Shown: in pieces, positions 1 to 9,847 of the stretch
Numbering within the stretch: position 1 is the stretch's first letter
How the letters are laid out: each line of letters starts with the position of its first letter
Origin: Tretioscincus oriximinensis
Taxonomy: Eukaryota; Chordata; Lepidosauria; Squamata; Gymnophthalmidae
Reading direction: 5' to 3'
Assembly: GCA_022410635.1 (NCBI GenBank)
Contig: JAJVDF010000775.1
Span: 124,001-188,000, forward strand
DNA length: 64,000 bases
Made by a program: the position numbers and the translations under genes
The notes under the pieces: generated by a model
What the model was told of the DNA's origin: nothing
Database searches by the model: none
Seen by the model: the letters and a program-made list of their open reading frames with translations, nothing else

Positions 1-68
1 CCTTTAAGGCTGAAGAGGCCAAGACGTTGCAGCCTGACTTCATAAGGGAGGTGCTCCAGACCCTTGAT
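1..68 (-). mobile_element. CR1 LINE fragment (RT C-terminal coding)
   Basis: This short piece matches the CR1 sequence at 38200-38260 and 61320-61380 almost base for base, including the shared words 'gacgttgcagcctgac' and 'cataagggaggtgctcca'. Read on the minus strand it encodes part of the CR1 region after the reverse transcriptase palm. The element continues leftwards out of the window. Its 5' side stops at about 62-72, exactly where the gypsy coding sequence begins, and 'cttgatct' could belong to either element. I infer a 5'-truncated CR1 joined to gypsy, although an assembly join is possible. Confidence 0.7.
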
Positions 69-396
69 CTATTTTGAGTCCATGTGGGAACATATGCAAA
101 TGGTACGGGCATTGCTCAATAGACTGTTGCAGAGCCATTTATATGTGAAACTTTCCAAATGTGAGTTCCACCGAGCCAAGCTTGATTTCTTGGGGTATCA
201 CATCTCAAAAGCAGGGGCGGAGATGGATCCCACTAAGGTAGAGGCGATGGTTGGTTGGGAGGCCCCCAGGACCCAACGGCAATTGCAAAGGTTCTTGGGG
301 TTTGCACATTTTTACCGCCAATTTATCCCAAACTTTGCTGCAATCACTCTTCCTTTGACTGATTTGCTGAAAACTGGGGCGGGGGGCAATACCTAA
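64..396 (+). pseudogene. gypsy RT C-terminal end and connection region
   Basis: About 110 codons are open. They start inside the RT just after the catalytic motif (the residues 'IYFESMWEHMQMV' follow where the DD box would lie) and run through 'KLSKCEFHRAKLDFLGYHIS' and 'QRFLGFAHFYRQFIPNF', both hallmark gypsy RT thumb/connection motifs. The fingers and palm with the catalytic aspartates are missing, so there is no polymerase activity. The frame ends at a stop at 394-396, where intact relatives read on into RNase H. The downstream RNase H is in a different frame. Confidence 0.9.
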
Positions 397-418
397 GCCC
401 AGCAGTAAGTTGGATTGA

Positions 419-900
419 TCGCTGGCCTGCCAGCAGGCATTTGCATCGCTTAAGGCCTGTTTTGTGCAGGAGCCTGTGCTAGCCCACCCTGACCCAGCCT
501 GGCCATTCGAAGTCCAGGTGGATGCTTCAGATGTGGCAGTGGGAGCTGTGTTGCTGCAAGCGGACGAGTCTAGCCAACTGCATCCCTGTGCCTATTTCTC
601 CAGGAAGTTCAACTCCACCAAATGCAACTGGCCAATCTGGGAGAAGGAGACGGCGGCTTTTTGTTGGGCCCTGGAGGCTTGGCGGCACTGGCTGGAAGAG
701 GCTCTTGCTCCTTTCAAAGTACTGACTGATCACAAGAACTTGGAGGTGCTCTGCACCCCGCGAAAGCTGTCTGGGAAGCAGTTGAGGTGGGCCCAGTACT
801 TTCAACATTTTAATTTTGTGCTTNGCTGTGTTCCAGGACATAAAAACTTTCTGGCTGATGCACTATCTCGTTTGTCGCTGCATGATAGCAAGGGGCCAGA
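419..900 (+). pseudogene. gypsy RNase H domain (degenerate pol)
   Basis: The frame opens after a TGA at 416-418 with residues matching the RT-RNase H linker ('ACQQAFASLKACF'). The RNase H core follows: 'VDASDVAVGAVL' with the first acidic residue, 'KETAAFCWALEAWRHWL' with the glutamate, 'LTDHKNLEVL' with the second aspartate, and 'ADALSRL' with the last aspartate. All four catalytic positions appear to survive although the surrounding element is broken. One codon in the stretch before the last motif contains an N. In a living element this domain would degrade the RNA strand of the RNA:DNA hybrid. The open frame continues to 1315, but the residues after about 900 no longer look like RNase H and cover the decayed linker and integrase zinc finger. 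Confidence 0.88.
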
Positions 901-1175
901 ATTGGTGGACATTGTATTCACCCCTCAGCAGTTGGGATTGGGAGTGGTCACAAGGCCAAGACTGAAATTGTTAATAGGGACTTGCCATCTGGTTTTCAGT
1001 CAGCCTTGGCTAGTGACCCCTATTTTTTGCAGCACCAGCATTAACTGGACTTTAAAGATGGCTGGGCACTTAGGAACGGCCATGTTTACATTCCTGAAAC
1101 TCTTTAGCTGGACATTTTGGGTACCTACCATGGCACAAAAACTGCTGAACATTTGGGTTTCTGAAGTCCTGGCAC

Positions 1176-1835
1176 TTGCTTCGCAGGCAATACTGGTGGC
1201 CGGGTGTGAATGGGGACTTGGACCGGTATTTAAAGCAGTTTGTGCTACTTCAAAGCGAATGGAAGGAAGGCCCAGGGGTTTGTTGCAGCTGCTCCCTGCT
1301 CTGCCATGTCCTTGATCTCACATTGGCATGGACTTCATCACTGACTTGCCGGAGAGTAAACGGTGCAGTGATTTGGGTAGTAACAGACCTGTTCTCTAAG
1401 CAGGTCCATTTTGTCCCTTGTCCTAAACTGCCAACAGCCTCAGAGCTTGCTGAGCTATTCATTTGGCACATTTTCTGGCTTCATGGGGTGCCTGATAGGA
1501 TCATCAGTGACAGAAGAGCCCAGTTTATGTTTCGTTTTTGGCAGGCATTTTTGAAATTGTTGGATGTCATGCCTGCTATGTCCTTGGCCCACCACCCGCA
1601 GACGGATGGTCAAATGGAGAGGGTCAATCAAGTCCTTGAACAATACCTTCATTGCTATTTGACCTGGCAACAGCCCAACTGGCTGAATCTGCTACCGTAT
1701 GCTGAATTTGCATATAACAATCTGATCTATGTTAGCACGAGGCAGTCCCCGTTTAAAGTGGTGTATGGTACAGACTTGCAGGCACTGCCACTTCTGCCTC
1801 CGGTTGCTTTGGATCCTGTGTCAGCTCAGGAGTAG
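1176..1835 (+). pseudogene. gypsy integrase (zinc-finger end and catalytic core)
   Basis: The frame begins with 'LRRQYWWPGVNGDLDRYL', the end of the HHCC zinc-binding domain of gypsy integrases. The first half of that domain is out of frame upstream. The catalytic core has its first aspartate in 'VVTDLFSKQ' (about residue 71), the second in 'RIISDRRAQF' (about residue 112) and the glutamate in 'DGQMERVNQ' (about residue 148), spacing the last two by 35 residues (D,D35E). Between about residues 30 and 62 the frame is scrambled by compensating shifts. The typical 'SDRGPQF' motif has become SDRRAQF. A TAG at 1833-1835 ends the frame. In an active element this enzyme inserts the cDNA. This copy is almost certainly inactive. 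Confidence 0.9.
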
Positions 1836-2033
1836 GTGACCACTGCCATGGCTGGCTGGGACTGCATTCGGGAGGCGTTGGGAGCNGCAAAGGAGGCTTA
1901 CAAACATCAGGCAGACAAACACCGTACGGCTGTTACTTTTGGAGTTGGGGACCTGGTATATTTGTCCACTGAGAACCTTCGTTGTTTACAGCTATCCAAA
2001 AATCTTGGAACCAAGTTTGTTCGGCCTTTCTGA
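1836..2033 (+). pseudogene. gypsy integrase C-terminal region
   Basis: After the TAG the same frame resumes with the post-core helical region ('AKEAYKHQADKHRTAV') and 'FGVGDLVYLSTENL', which matches the segment leading to the GPY/F module of chromovirus integrases. The expected 'G-P-F' end of this module is read here as 'LGTKFVRPF', followed by a stop at 2031-2033. It is part of the same decayed pol gene. Confidence 0.82.
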
Positions 2034-2358
2034 GTTTGCCATTGCATAGGGCCAGTAGCATTGGAACTGGAACTGCCGGTGCAATATAAAGTGCATCCTG
2101 AATTCCATATAAGTTTGCTCAAAGCCACCTTGGGGGCTCCCTCCACTGCACTGCCTACTGTTCTAGTGGACAGGCACGAACATTTTGAGGTACAAGACAC
2201 TGGGGATTCCCGGGTCCGGGGCAGAAAGCTCTAGTACTTTGTCCTGTGGAAACATTTGTCTGCCGCTGAGTACTGCTGTGTGGATGCTCAGGANGTAAAA
2301 GCTCCTGTTTTGGTTCGCAACTTTCACACCCGCTACCCTCACAAACCGAAAGGAGTTG
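2034..2358 (+). pseudogene. gypsy C-terminal chromodomain
   Basis: Conceptual reading after 2033 gives 'VHPEFHISLLKA', the conserved link between integrase and chromodomain. It is followed by chromodomain-like residues: 'HEHFEVQDTGDSR', then 'YFVLWKHLSA', then 'VRNFHTRYPHKP', which is the usual end of vertebrate sushi-type pol proteins. At least two stops interrupt it. Chromodomains of this kind tether integration to modified histones in living chromoviruses. The similarity ends at about 2350, which I take as the 3' coding end. I could not see a polypurine tract or 3' LTR beyond it. Confidence 0.8.
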
Positions 2359-2979
2359 GGTCAACTTGGGGGGCCTGGATATCACTTGTCTGAGTGTTAA
2401 TTTACCATCGAGAGTCTCACATAAGGATAGTTTAGAAATAACTCAAACCTGTCATCTCACCATGTTAAATTACTGGTTGATATATTATTGGTTATTAACT
2501 TTTTTCAGTTCAAGATCTTATCTATCATGTATCTACCTACGTACTTACCTATCAATCCATCCATCCATCAATCAATCAATCTATTCTCCTTATAGCCAAA
2601 GAGCTCTAGGTAGAGTTCAGTAACATAGGTATAAAGTTAGTGGAAATAAAAAAGGCTAAAATGTGATACAGGTGAAACCTTGTTATAAAGAGTCCCACTA
2701 TAAGAAAATTCATGGGATAACAAACAAATATAAAAGTCCCAGTGGAACATTCATAAGAGTAATGTTGGCTACAATAGGTTTTGTTATAACAAAATTTCAT
2801 AAAGAACATATCCACCCAACCGCCTTGGCGATCTGTAGTGCCTACATGGGGAGAGGATACTACACCACAACTGAAGGCCACCATTAAGATATATAGTTAA
2901 GAGCTCTTTAAGTATCTTAATCAAATATATATATGACTAGTGAAAAGGGCCAAATATTTGGCCCCACAGGCCAATTTTT
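2359..2979. other. no gene; AT-rich spacer with small tetranucleotide repeat
   Basis: No coding or element similarity is visible. Positions 2526-2583 hold an imperfect run of ATCC/ATCA-type tetranucleotides. Around 2680-2800 there are scattered near-repeats of 'ttgttata', which might be decayed transposon sequence. Confidence 0.5.
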
Positions 2980-3258
2980 TCCCCTCCTCATCTTCCACTT
3001 CCTCCTCCTCCCTCAATTGCACCCTTCCACTGTGTCCTCCCCAACCTATCCATCTTACCTTAATTCCTTCTTCCTCTTCTTCCTCTTCCTGTGTCTTCTT
3101 CCCTCCCCTTTCCTTCTCCTCCCTCCCTCTCCCGCTTCCCTCTCCCTCCTTTACCTCCTCCCTCCATCTTCTTTCTCTCCTCCCTCCTCCCTCTCCCTCT
3201 TCTTCTACTGGTTCAGCTTCTTCTTCTTCCCCCATTCCCCCCTCTACCCTCCTCCCTC
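2980..3258 (+). repeat. polypyrimidine (C/T-rich) tract
   Basis: About 280 bases are overwhelmingly C and T on the plus strand, with repeated 'cctcctcc', 'ttcttcctctt' and 'ccctccctctcc' words. The long open frames through it on both strands code only Ser/Pro/Leu or Glu/Arg/Gly runs and are composition artefacts. Such a tract can adopt triplex (H-DNA) structure in principle. Confidence 0.85.
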
Positions 3259-3417
3259 TGGGGAGTATTGAGTTTTTGTTTATTTGGGGGAGTGGTCATC
3301 CATGGCACTCCACTGAACAAAGAAAGACTCTTCTGCTCTCCATTGCAGCCTGGGTTGCCATGCAAGGCACACACAGCCAATGCTGCTCCCAGCCAGCCCT
3401 TGCTGGGCCATTTCAGG

Positions 3418-3560
3418 TGAGAAAAGGATAGGAGGGAAGGAGTTGAGGAGGAGGGCAAAGAAAAGATGGGGTGAGGAGATCTGCTGTGAGGGAGGAGGGT
3501 AGATAGGTGCTTGGTTGGTGGGGCGGTGTTGAGAAGGAGGGAAGGTGGGTGAATGGATGG
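3418..3560 (+). repeat. G/A-rich tract, partner of the upstream pyrimidine tract
   Basis: The plus strand is rich in 'gagg', 'gggagg' and 'aaggaggg' words, opposite in base composition to 2980-3258. The two tracts are separated by about 160 bases of mixed sequence. They could in principle pair with each other imperfectly. No coding evidence. Confidence 0.6.
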
Positions 3561-4407
3561 GTGCTTGGGTGGGCTTTCCATGGGGTTTTACTGGCCTTCT
3601 GTGCAGGAAAAATCTCTTGATGGGTTGCCAGTGGAACACCATGGATTGATGTATAATACCGGAAGTACATGTGTTGTGCACTACTGACAATCTCTCAATT
3701 AATAATTTTAGACATACCATTATAACTTATTATCTCACCTATTCTTGCCTTTCTTAATTTTCAACTCAGAGACAAGTCAAGTTCATACTAAGTCCCTCTT
3801 ATAAATTGTATGGAATGGCAAAAATAACTAGAACTAGTAGCAAAACGAAGTCACAATTTCTGCAGGAAGATTATGGAATGTTGGAGTTAAAAATGAGAGA
3901 ATAAGTACAGTATATACTCACATATAGGGTGAGTTTTTCAGTACATTTTTTATGCTGAAAAAGCTGACCTTATTCTATATTCTGGGTCACGTCATTCAGC
4001 CTGTAAGAAGGAACCTCCTTCTTGCTTTTTTCTGCTTCCCTGCTGCTGCTTAACTCTACGTGGCTGGGGGGATGGGGAGTGGGAGAAGGGATTATGGAAA
4101 GAACCAATCTTCCACCGTCGAGGACTCTGCCTCACAGTCACTTATTCTACTGGTGCTGCTGCCTGGGTAAGGGAGGGAACTGCCCTTCAGGGTTCTTCCC
4201 AGCCTTGGCTTGATCCCTCCCCTCTACCTCAGGAACAAGGAGGAGGGCCTCCAGCCCAGGCCAGATGATGAAGGAAAAGACAAGCCCCAAGGGTGATTTT
4301 TAAAACTTTTTTATTCCCCCCAGCAGGTCTCTTGTTTTTCCCAGCCAGAGCAGCCTCCCCTTTCCTTTGTCAGGAATGTCTGGAACAAGCTTGGCCATCG
4401 ACATTCA
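3561..4407. other. no gene recognised
   Basis: This is mixed-composition DNA without a supported gene or recognisable element. Short open frames exist but have no domain signal or codon structure that would separate them from chance. Confidence 0.5.
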
Positions 4408-4648
4408 GAGACTGCCATAGTCTACACTAGCATATGGATGACAGGCTCCAATTCTGAGGTCCACCAGAATAAAGCTCAATGGGGAAAGGGCCTTAAAATC
4501 AATTAAATTCTGACCCCACTGAGCCTTATTCTGGGCTGTAGCTCAGTACAGATCTGGCCATCCACACAGGCCAGTTTAAGCAATGGCAGCCCCATGGGCC
4601 GGCTAAAGTCCACTCTTGCATGTAGATGACAGGCTCCAATTCTGAGGC
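4408..4648 (+). mobile_element. fold-back (palindromic) element, one and a half copies
   Basis: A right half lies at about 4408-4494, from 'actgccatagtctacacta' to 'gctcaatgggg'. It is followed by a nearly full copy at 4513-4648 starting 'ccccactgagccttattctg'. The same unit occurs at 60704-60868, where both ends are complete and mutually inverted. The words 'gatgacaggctccaattctg' occur in both parts here. I see no coding capacity, so it behaves like a non-autonomous DNA element of unassigned superfamily. Confidence 0.65.
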
Positions 4649-4919
4649 CAGTCCTGAATCTTTATTGCTTATGTATGAATGGTAGTGATACTACAAATTG
4701 TCTTTTTATATATTGGAGATTCTTATACCGTATTTATGTGATATATTTGTTTTATATTGATATACGTATTAAATAACTGATGAATTTATAGTTTGTGGTT
4801 TTTCAAAGAGTTTTTAAGATTTTTTATGGCAACTTTCTAAGAGAATTGTTTTTTTTTTGGGGTGTGTTGTATTCCTGATTTTTCTTTTGAGTTGTTTTGG
4901 TTGCTTAACAATAACAAAT

Positions 4920-5400
4920 GACCAGCTTCCAGTATTTCATCTTCTGGCAGCATCTTTGTTTCCAGCTTTATGGGTGTCAGTTGTATTTCTGCTGCTTTTC
5001 TGTGCTGTTTTTTCATGATGACAAGAACTTATTTAAAAGCTTGAATGCCCAAGCTGGCAGTAGGCATCATCAGCAGTAAAAATGTGAAACAGGAATTATT
5101 GTGCTTCTGGCAGGGCATGCTGGAAACTCTAGTCGAAGCAGCAGGCAGCTTCTTCTGTCCAGCCTATGCAAGGTCTTGATGTCCTGCAGATTATAGCTCC
5201 CAGCTTGCACTGCCCACACAGGAAACATTTTTGCTGCTATAGGAAGTTGGCTTAGGGACTGGTCTATAATCAGATTACCTCTTAAATGCCATCTTTTGGA
5301 GTGGAAGAAGTCTAAAAGTTGCAGCCTGATTTTGAGGGCATTCATCAAATTTTTCCCTCCATTCTTGCCCACAACGGTAGCCCCCAATTTTGCTATATTT
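4920..5400 (+). repeat. dispersed repeat shared with 21.4 kb and 61.6 kb
   Basis: The left part ('tttttcatgatgacaag' near 5010) recurs at 21410-21427. The right part ('ggaaacatttttgctg', 'gaagttggcttaggga', 'ataatcagattacct', 5220-5281) recurs inverted at 61548-61615 and in diverged form at 21597-21655. It contains two sites resembling the ZNF143/THAP11 binding motif (5106-5122 and 5186-5201). No protein coding potential; superfamily unknown. Confidence 0.6.
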
Positions 5401-7125
5401 CTTCTGTTTAAAAGTGGTTTAATATGGATTGAGCATATATGAGCTAGTTCACTGTTTTGTTTTTAAAATAAAATAAAATTAACCTACTGATACTTTAAGT
5501 AATCTAATTTTATTGGTATCTATTTTTATTTTGAAATTTACCAGTAGTTGCTGCATTTCCCACCCTTGTCTTATATTCANGTCAATTATGTTTCCCAGTT
5601 TATTGTGGTAAAATCAGGTGCCTTGTCTCATATCCGGGTTGCCTCATATGCGAGTTTTTTTTTCACCATCCACTATCATGGAATTTATCTTAAATTTATC
5701 TAAAATCAAAAGTTGTGCAATACATCATTCAAGACTTTTAATGGAAACTAAAAAAATTGTAAAACCTGAATAATTCTTAAAGTTTCACTCATTTTAGTGA
5801 AAGGCAAATGAAAGTGGACCACACAATATAAAGCTATGATCAATGTATTAATTTTTTTCAACCTGGTATAATCAAGAAATAAAATCAAGATACATTGCAT
5901 TCTGTATTTTTATTCATATCACATCTTATTTGGTAAAAAACAAGATGAGAGAGAGAAAAATGAGTAACTATTGCTAGTATTTCTAAAATGTTTTGGAAAG
6001 CCTTCAGGTGAAAACAGATTTGAATAAGATAATTAACCTTGACAATAATTTCTTTATAACTAAGCCAAATAGCAGTTGGAAAGATGAATTCTCTTTTCAC
6101 AGAGTAGTAGGTTCTGATGGGCTGGAAAGTGCCTATATTATTTTCATGGAAAGAATTTTGTTCTCCAATTGGAAAGGAAACAAATATACAGTCTTTCAAT
6201 AGATCTTTTATTAATCAATGTCCTGGAAATTACTGTGCTTCTCATACTAAATAAAGTAGAAGGTGGGAAATGATTTATTTATTTTCCAAACTAGATAGCA
6301 GTCCTTTACCTAGAGATGCCCAGCTGATGTTAGACATTTTTTGTAAGATTAATTTATAAACACATTAATTGGTTGCACTCTCTTGTATGTGGAGGTAAAC
6401 ACATGTGCAGCTCCACTTTGACAAACAAATAGTCATACCTATATTCACTTGTGTGGATGAGTGAGTGAACACACACACACACACATATAGCGCATACAAC
6501 AAATAGCATCATCATCATGGAACACATGACTTATTGGCTGGAAGCCTTCATTTCTATCTCCTAAACTATGTTCTGAAGAGTTAAAAGATACTTTTACACC
6601 TGTATCTTCATCTCTTTCCTATTTTTCTGAAGTCTGTATGTGTGAAATGTTACTGCTAGTAATAGCCTCAAAGTATCTGCTTGAGTAATTAAAATATGAA
6701 AATTCTAAATATGGTTAGTCCTCCAAACATTGATTTTATTATAAGTAATATAAATCAATGTATTGTGCTTCCAGAAATTAATTTAAACCTTTATTCCAGT
6801 TGTATCCTGACATCCAAATGCTGGTGCAGATTACAATAGAAGTTGTTGCTTCAGTGCAGAAAAGGCCTTAAAGATGTCAATGAGAAATCTTGGAGAATTT
6901 CTCCAATTAACTAAATAATAGCTACAAATTGAATGATACAGTTTTACAAACAAGTACAGCTGTACCCAAATAACGAATTGCTATAATATTACGTGCCTTT
7001 TTATAGTCCTTTCCTGTTTGCATGACGTACTTTGATTATATTGTAGCTCTCCTCATGTGTTCTTGATTTCCCCCTGGGTCCTGGTCCACTTTTAGAGTGA
7101 GGGGCTGGTGGCACACATATAGTTG
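5401..7125. other. no gene recognised (AT-rich)
   Basis: AT-rich sequence with an isolated N at 5580, a short CA run at 6469-6484 and no convincing gene. The open frames near 5885-6202 overlap on both strands and have no recognisable domain. Confidence 0.5.
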
Positions 7126-7500
7126 CTCCAGAACCAGAGTGATCTAACAGAGGAATTTGAAGATTGGTACTCCATATTGTTCAAACTCCATTGGGTCACC
7201 ATAGTAATTTAACATGGAACAATATGGTATGTCATTCGAGCATGGCAGAACCAGTCCACAGTGTTCTAACTCCAAATGCTCAAATAAATTCAGAACCATG
7301 TTGTACTATGTCCATTTGCCAATCACAGCCATTGATTCAGCTCCGAGCTGTGTTGCTCTAACGCCAACATCCAATGATAGCGGAGTTACCAGGTCATGTG
7401 TAATGGCTGCATGCATGATGAGGTAGGGTGAATTTGTGGTGCAAAAATCTCCAATCTCCAAATTCGTATAAAGTGCAATTAGATCACTCTGATTCTGGAG
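7126..7500. mobile_element. 375-bp element with terminal inverted repeats
   Basis: The left end 'ctccagaaccagagtgatc' (7126-7144) and the right end 'gatcactctgattctggag' (7482-7500) are inverted copies; over 21 bp they match at 20 positions. The homology continues inward with 'gaatttgaagattgg' (7153-7167) against 'ccaatctccaaattc' (7451-7465). Inside, 'ccatattgtt' (7172-7181) and 'aacaatatgg' (7218-7227) form another perfect stem. No transposase frame is present, so I call it a MITE-like element. A clean target duplication was not found, so the superfamily is open. Confidence 0.7.
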
Positions 7501-7750
7501 AAATGAAAATGAAAGTAAAACACATAAAGTCTTTGTATAAGTATTTTCCTGCTGTTCATCTCAAAATCTATCTTAACAATGATGCATACAACATATAATT
7601 GATAGAGTTCTTCTGATCACAACCTCATGGAGAAGTTTATTTCCCTATATCAATCATTGGTAATATGATAGTGAAACCACAAATTTCAAATTGCTATCCT
7701 GATTTTTTTTAAAAAAATGGGATTTAGAACACTCTAGTTCTGGGGTGATG

Positions 7751-7874
7751 ATATGCTTTAAAACCATCTTCAATCCTGAAGAACTTAACCGGGGGACAGG
7801 GAATGGCAAAAAAATGTTATTTTTTCTGATTTTCAGTTTAGTTCTTCGGAACTGAAGATGGTTGAAAAGCACAT
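7751..7874. mobile_element. fold-back element (hairpin, arms about 35 bp)
   Basis: The left arm at 7751-7786 ('aaaccatcttcaatcctg' inside it) is the imperfect reverse complement of the right arm at 7840-7874 ('actgaagatggttgaaaag'), with about 80% pairing and a loop of roughly 53 bases. Weaker pairing seems to extend outward. It is non-coding and probably a decayed MITE. Confidence 0.6.
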
Positions 7875-7905
7875 TTGGGTACCACAACCCAAGAACCATT
7901 AGCAA

Positions 7906-9483
7906 AGTAGCAGGCTGTTTCCTTCTCTAACTTAGAAAACCCTCCTTTGTTTAGAAGAAGATGGAAAGAAATATACCATTTAGTTTTCTGCTGTTTTTTC
8001 ATATATCCACACGAAGGGGAAAAAACAGCAATTACGTTATGTTGTGAAAGAAATTGCTTGTTAACCACACCACACTTGCCTTCCTCCTGTCGCAAACAAA
8101 CACAAATGAATCTTTAACAGAACAGAGATGAACTATCCAGATCAGAGATCAGTAACATCATGGCTACTGAACTCTATGCACCTGTAACACTGAGCATGCT
8201 CAGTAGGGTCTAGGAGAAAGTGTATGAGAATCTCTCGCTGCTTTCTTTGCATGAGATCAGGCACATGAAAGCTCAAAAGCGGAACAATGGGGCATTTCGC
8301 TAACATGTTGGAACATATCAGCAATTAGGAAATTGCTAATTCTCACCCTTTTATTGTTGAAGCAGAGCAAAGCTTTCATTTGGCCACGTGGTTCAAAGTG
8401 GAAGGAAGAGGAACATCATGTTAGGAAAGAGGTAAGTAATCCTTGCGTATCTACACCCATATGATGTTATGTGCTTCTTTGTGTATTTTTCATCAAAGAT
8501 TTGGAGTGCACATAAGAAAACTGAATATTGTTGTGTGATTGAATTCACGTGTAGAATAGATAAATAAATCAGTGTCATCTTCTACTTACACTGCTTCTGA
8601 TCTTCTCTAATGTTACAGTGGTTTGGGATGTCCCAAACTTGGTGTCTGTTCTGATTTGTACAAAGAGATATGGTTAGATAGTCTTGGGAGGTTTAATTAG
8701 ATAAATGTAATACTTTTCTGGGCTTGTCCCCAAGTTTTCTGGTGCCATTTTCAATTATTGTTTGAAAATGCCAGAACACTGAGAATTCTACCAATATTCA
8801 GATCTTCTGAAGCTTAACAGACAAGTCCTTGCAATAATGTATAACATTGAGATGCATGGACTCTGAAGACACAGTATAGTAAACAGCTTCTTTACACCCA
8901 GAATATGTGATAAGCTTATGGACCCTGAGCCAATACTGAGATAAAAGATGGGGTGATTTGAGGATAAGGTGTAGTAAATTGTTTTGTCCTATATCCCTGA
9001 CTGAGATATGTAGGCAAGGTACAGAAAAGTCTGAACAGCTTCACTCTAAGACAAAACGGCTCGGGATTTGCTAGCCTCTGACTCACACTGATGGTTACAC
9101 TTGGAATATTTAACAAAGTGGAAGCAACATCGCCTTCAGTCCCTTCAAGAGGTCACGCATGTTCAGCGAAATACTTACTAAAAAAGTCCGTTGTCCTGGA
9201 ATTTTCATATACAACAGCGAGCATTTCTATAATCCGAGAAAACATTTGTGGAGACATTCAGTAAAGAGAAATTTAAAGGCTACATGTAAACATTAATTGG
9301 GTCTTGGCATGCAGAGAATGTCGTGGATCATGAATGCATTTTAAAAGAAATAACAAGGCAAAACATGAAGTGGGGAAGGGCCCTCAGATTTTATAACTGT
9401 TAAACTGTAAAACAAGTACAGGTTTCAACAGTGTTTGGCCCTTCGAATAGTTCCCTCTGGATTCTTGCCAGTCGGCAGGGTAT
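7906..9483. other. no gene recognised
   Basis: Mixed AT-rich sequence. The region around 8100-8300 contains 'tgagcatgctca', a perfect palindrome, but no larger structure. The open frames do not show domains. Confidence 0.5.
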
Positions 9484-9845
9484 CCTAGAATTATAGAGTT
9501 GGAAGGGACCTCCAGGGCCATCAAGTCCAACTCCCTGCTCAATGCAGGATTCATGAAATCATCCCAGACAGATGACTTTCCAGTCTGTTTGAAGACTTCC
9601 AGCAAAGGCGAACTCACCACCCCCTGTTTCACTGGTTTATCACCCTGACTGTTAGAGAGTTTTTTTTTCTGAAATCTGATATAAATCTCCTCCCTTGCAG
9701 TTTCATCCTATTGTTTCTAGTCTTTCCATGTGCCAACGAAAACAATGTGACAATTTAAGTACATTGTGACAGCCCTTCAGATATCTGTAGACTGTTATCA
9801 GGTCTCTTCTCAGTCTTCTTTTTTGCAGACTAAACATCCCTGGAT
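9484..9845 (-). mobile_element. CR1 LINE 3' end (5'-truncated)
   Basis: On the minus strand this reads through the end of the CR1 ORF2 protein ('SLQKRRLRRDLITVYRYLKG', near 9790-9850) and a 3' UTR. The 3' end at 9484-9530 contains 'agagttggaagggacctcc' on the plus strand, a sequence strongly typical of CR1 3' ends in birds and reptiles. The element is cut 5' at about 9845, where an L2 copy in the opposite orientation begins. It is dead by truncation. Confidence 0.85.
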
Positions 9846-9847
9846 CC

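Larger units (their letters stand above)
69..2358 (+). mobile_element. Ty3/gypsy chromovirus-type retrotransposon, degenerate pol
   Basis: The segment carries, in canonical order, the end of a reverse transcriptase, RNase H, integrase and a C-terminal chromodomain, which is the pol order of Ty3/gypsy chromoviruses (the sushi type in vertebrates). No gag, protease, RT active site or 5' LTR is present because the left end is cut at the CR1 junction. No 3' LTR was recognised after 2360. Reading frame changes and stops separate the domains (TAA at 394, TGA at 416, a frame change before 1176, TAG at 1833, a stop at 2031), so the copy cannot make a working polyprotein. Isolated N bases at 825, 1886 and 2293 may hide further differences. 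Confidence 0.9.

Noticed and set aside
527..841. Minus-strand open frame of 104 codons
   Set aside because: It lies antisense to the gypsy RNase H domain and has no own similarity.
2526..2583. CRISPR-like regular spacing
   Set aside because: It is a simple tetranucleotide repeat in a vertebrate-type genome without spacers.
2921..3720. Several overlapping open frames of 85-163 codons on both strands
   Set aside because: They are Ser/Pro/Leu- or Glu/Arg/Gly-biased because of C/T- and G/A-rich composition; no domain or splice structure.
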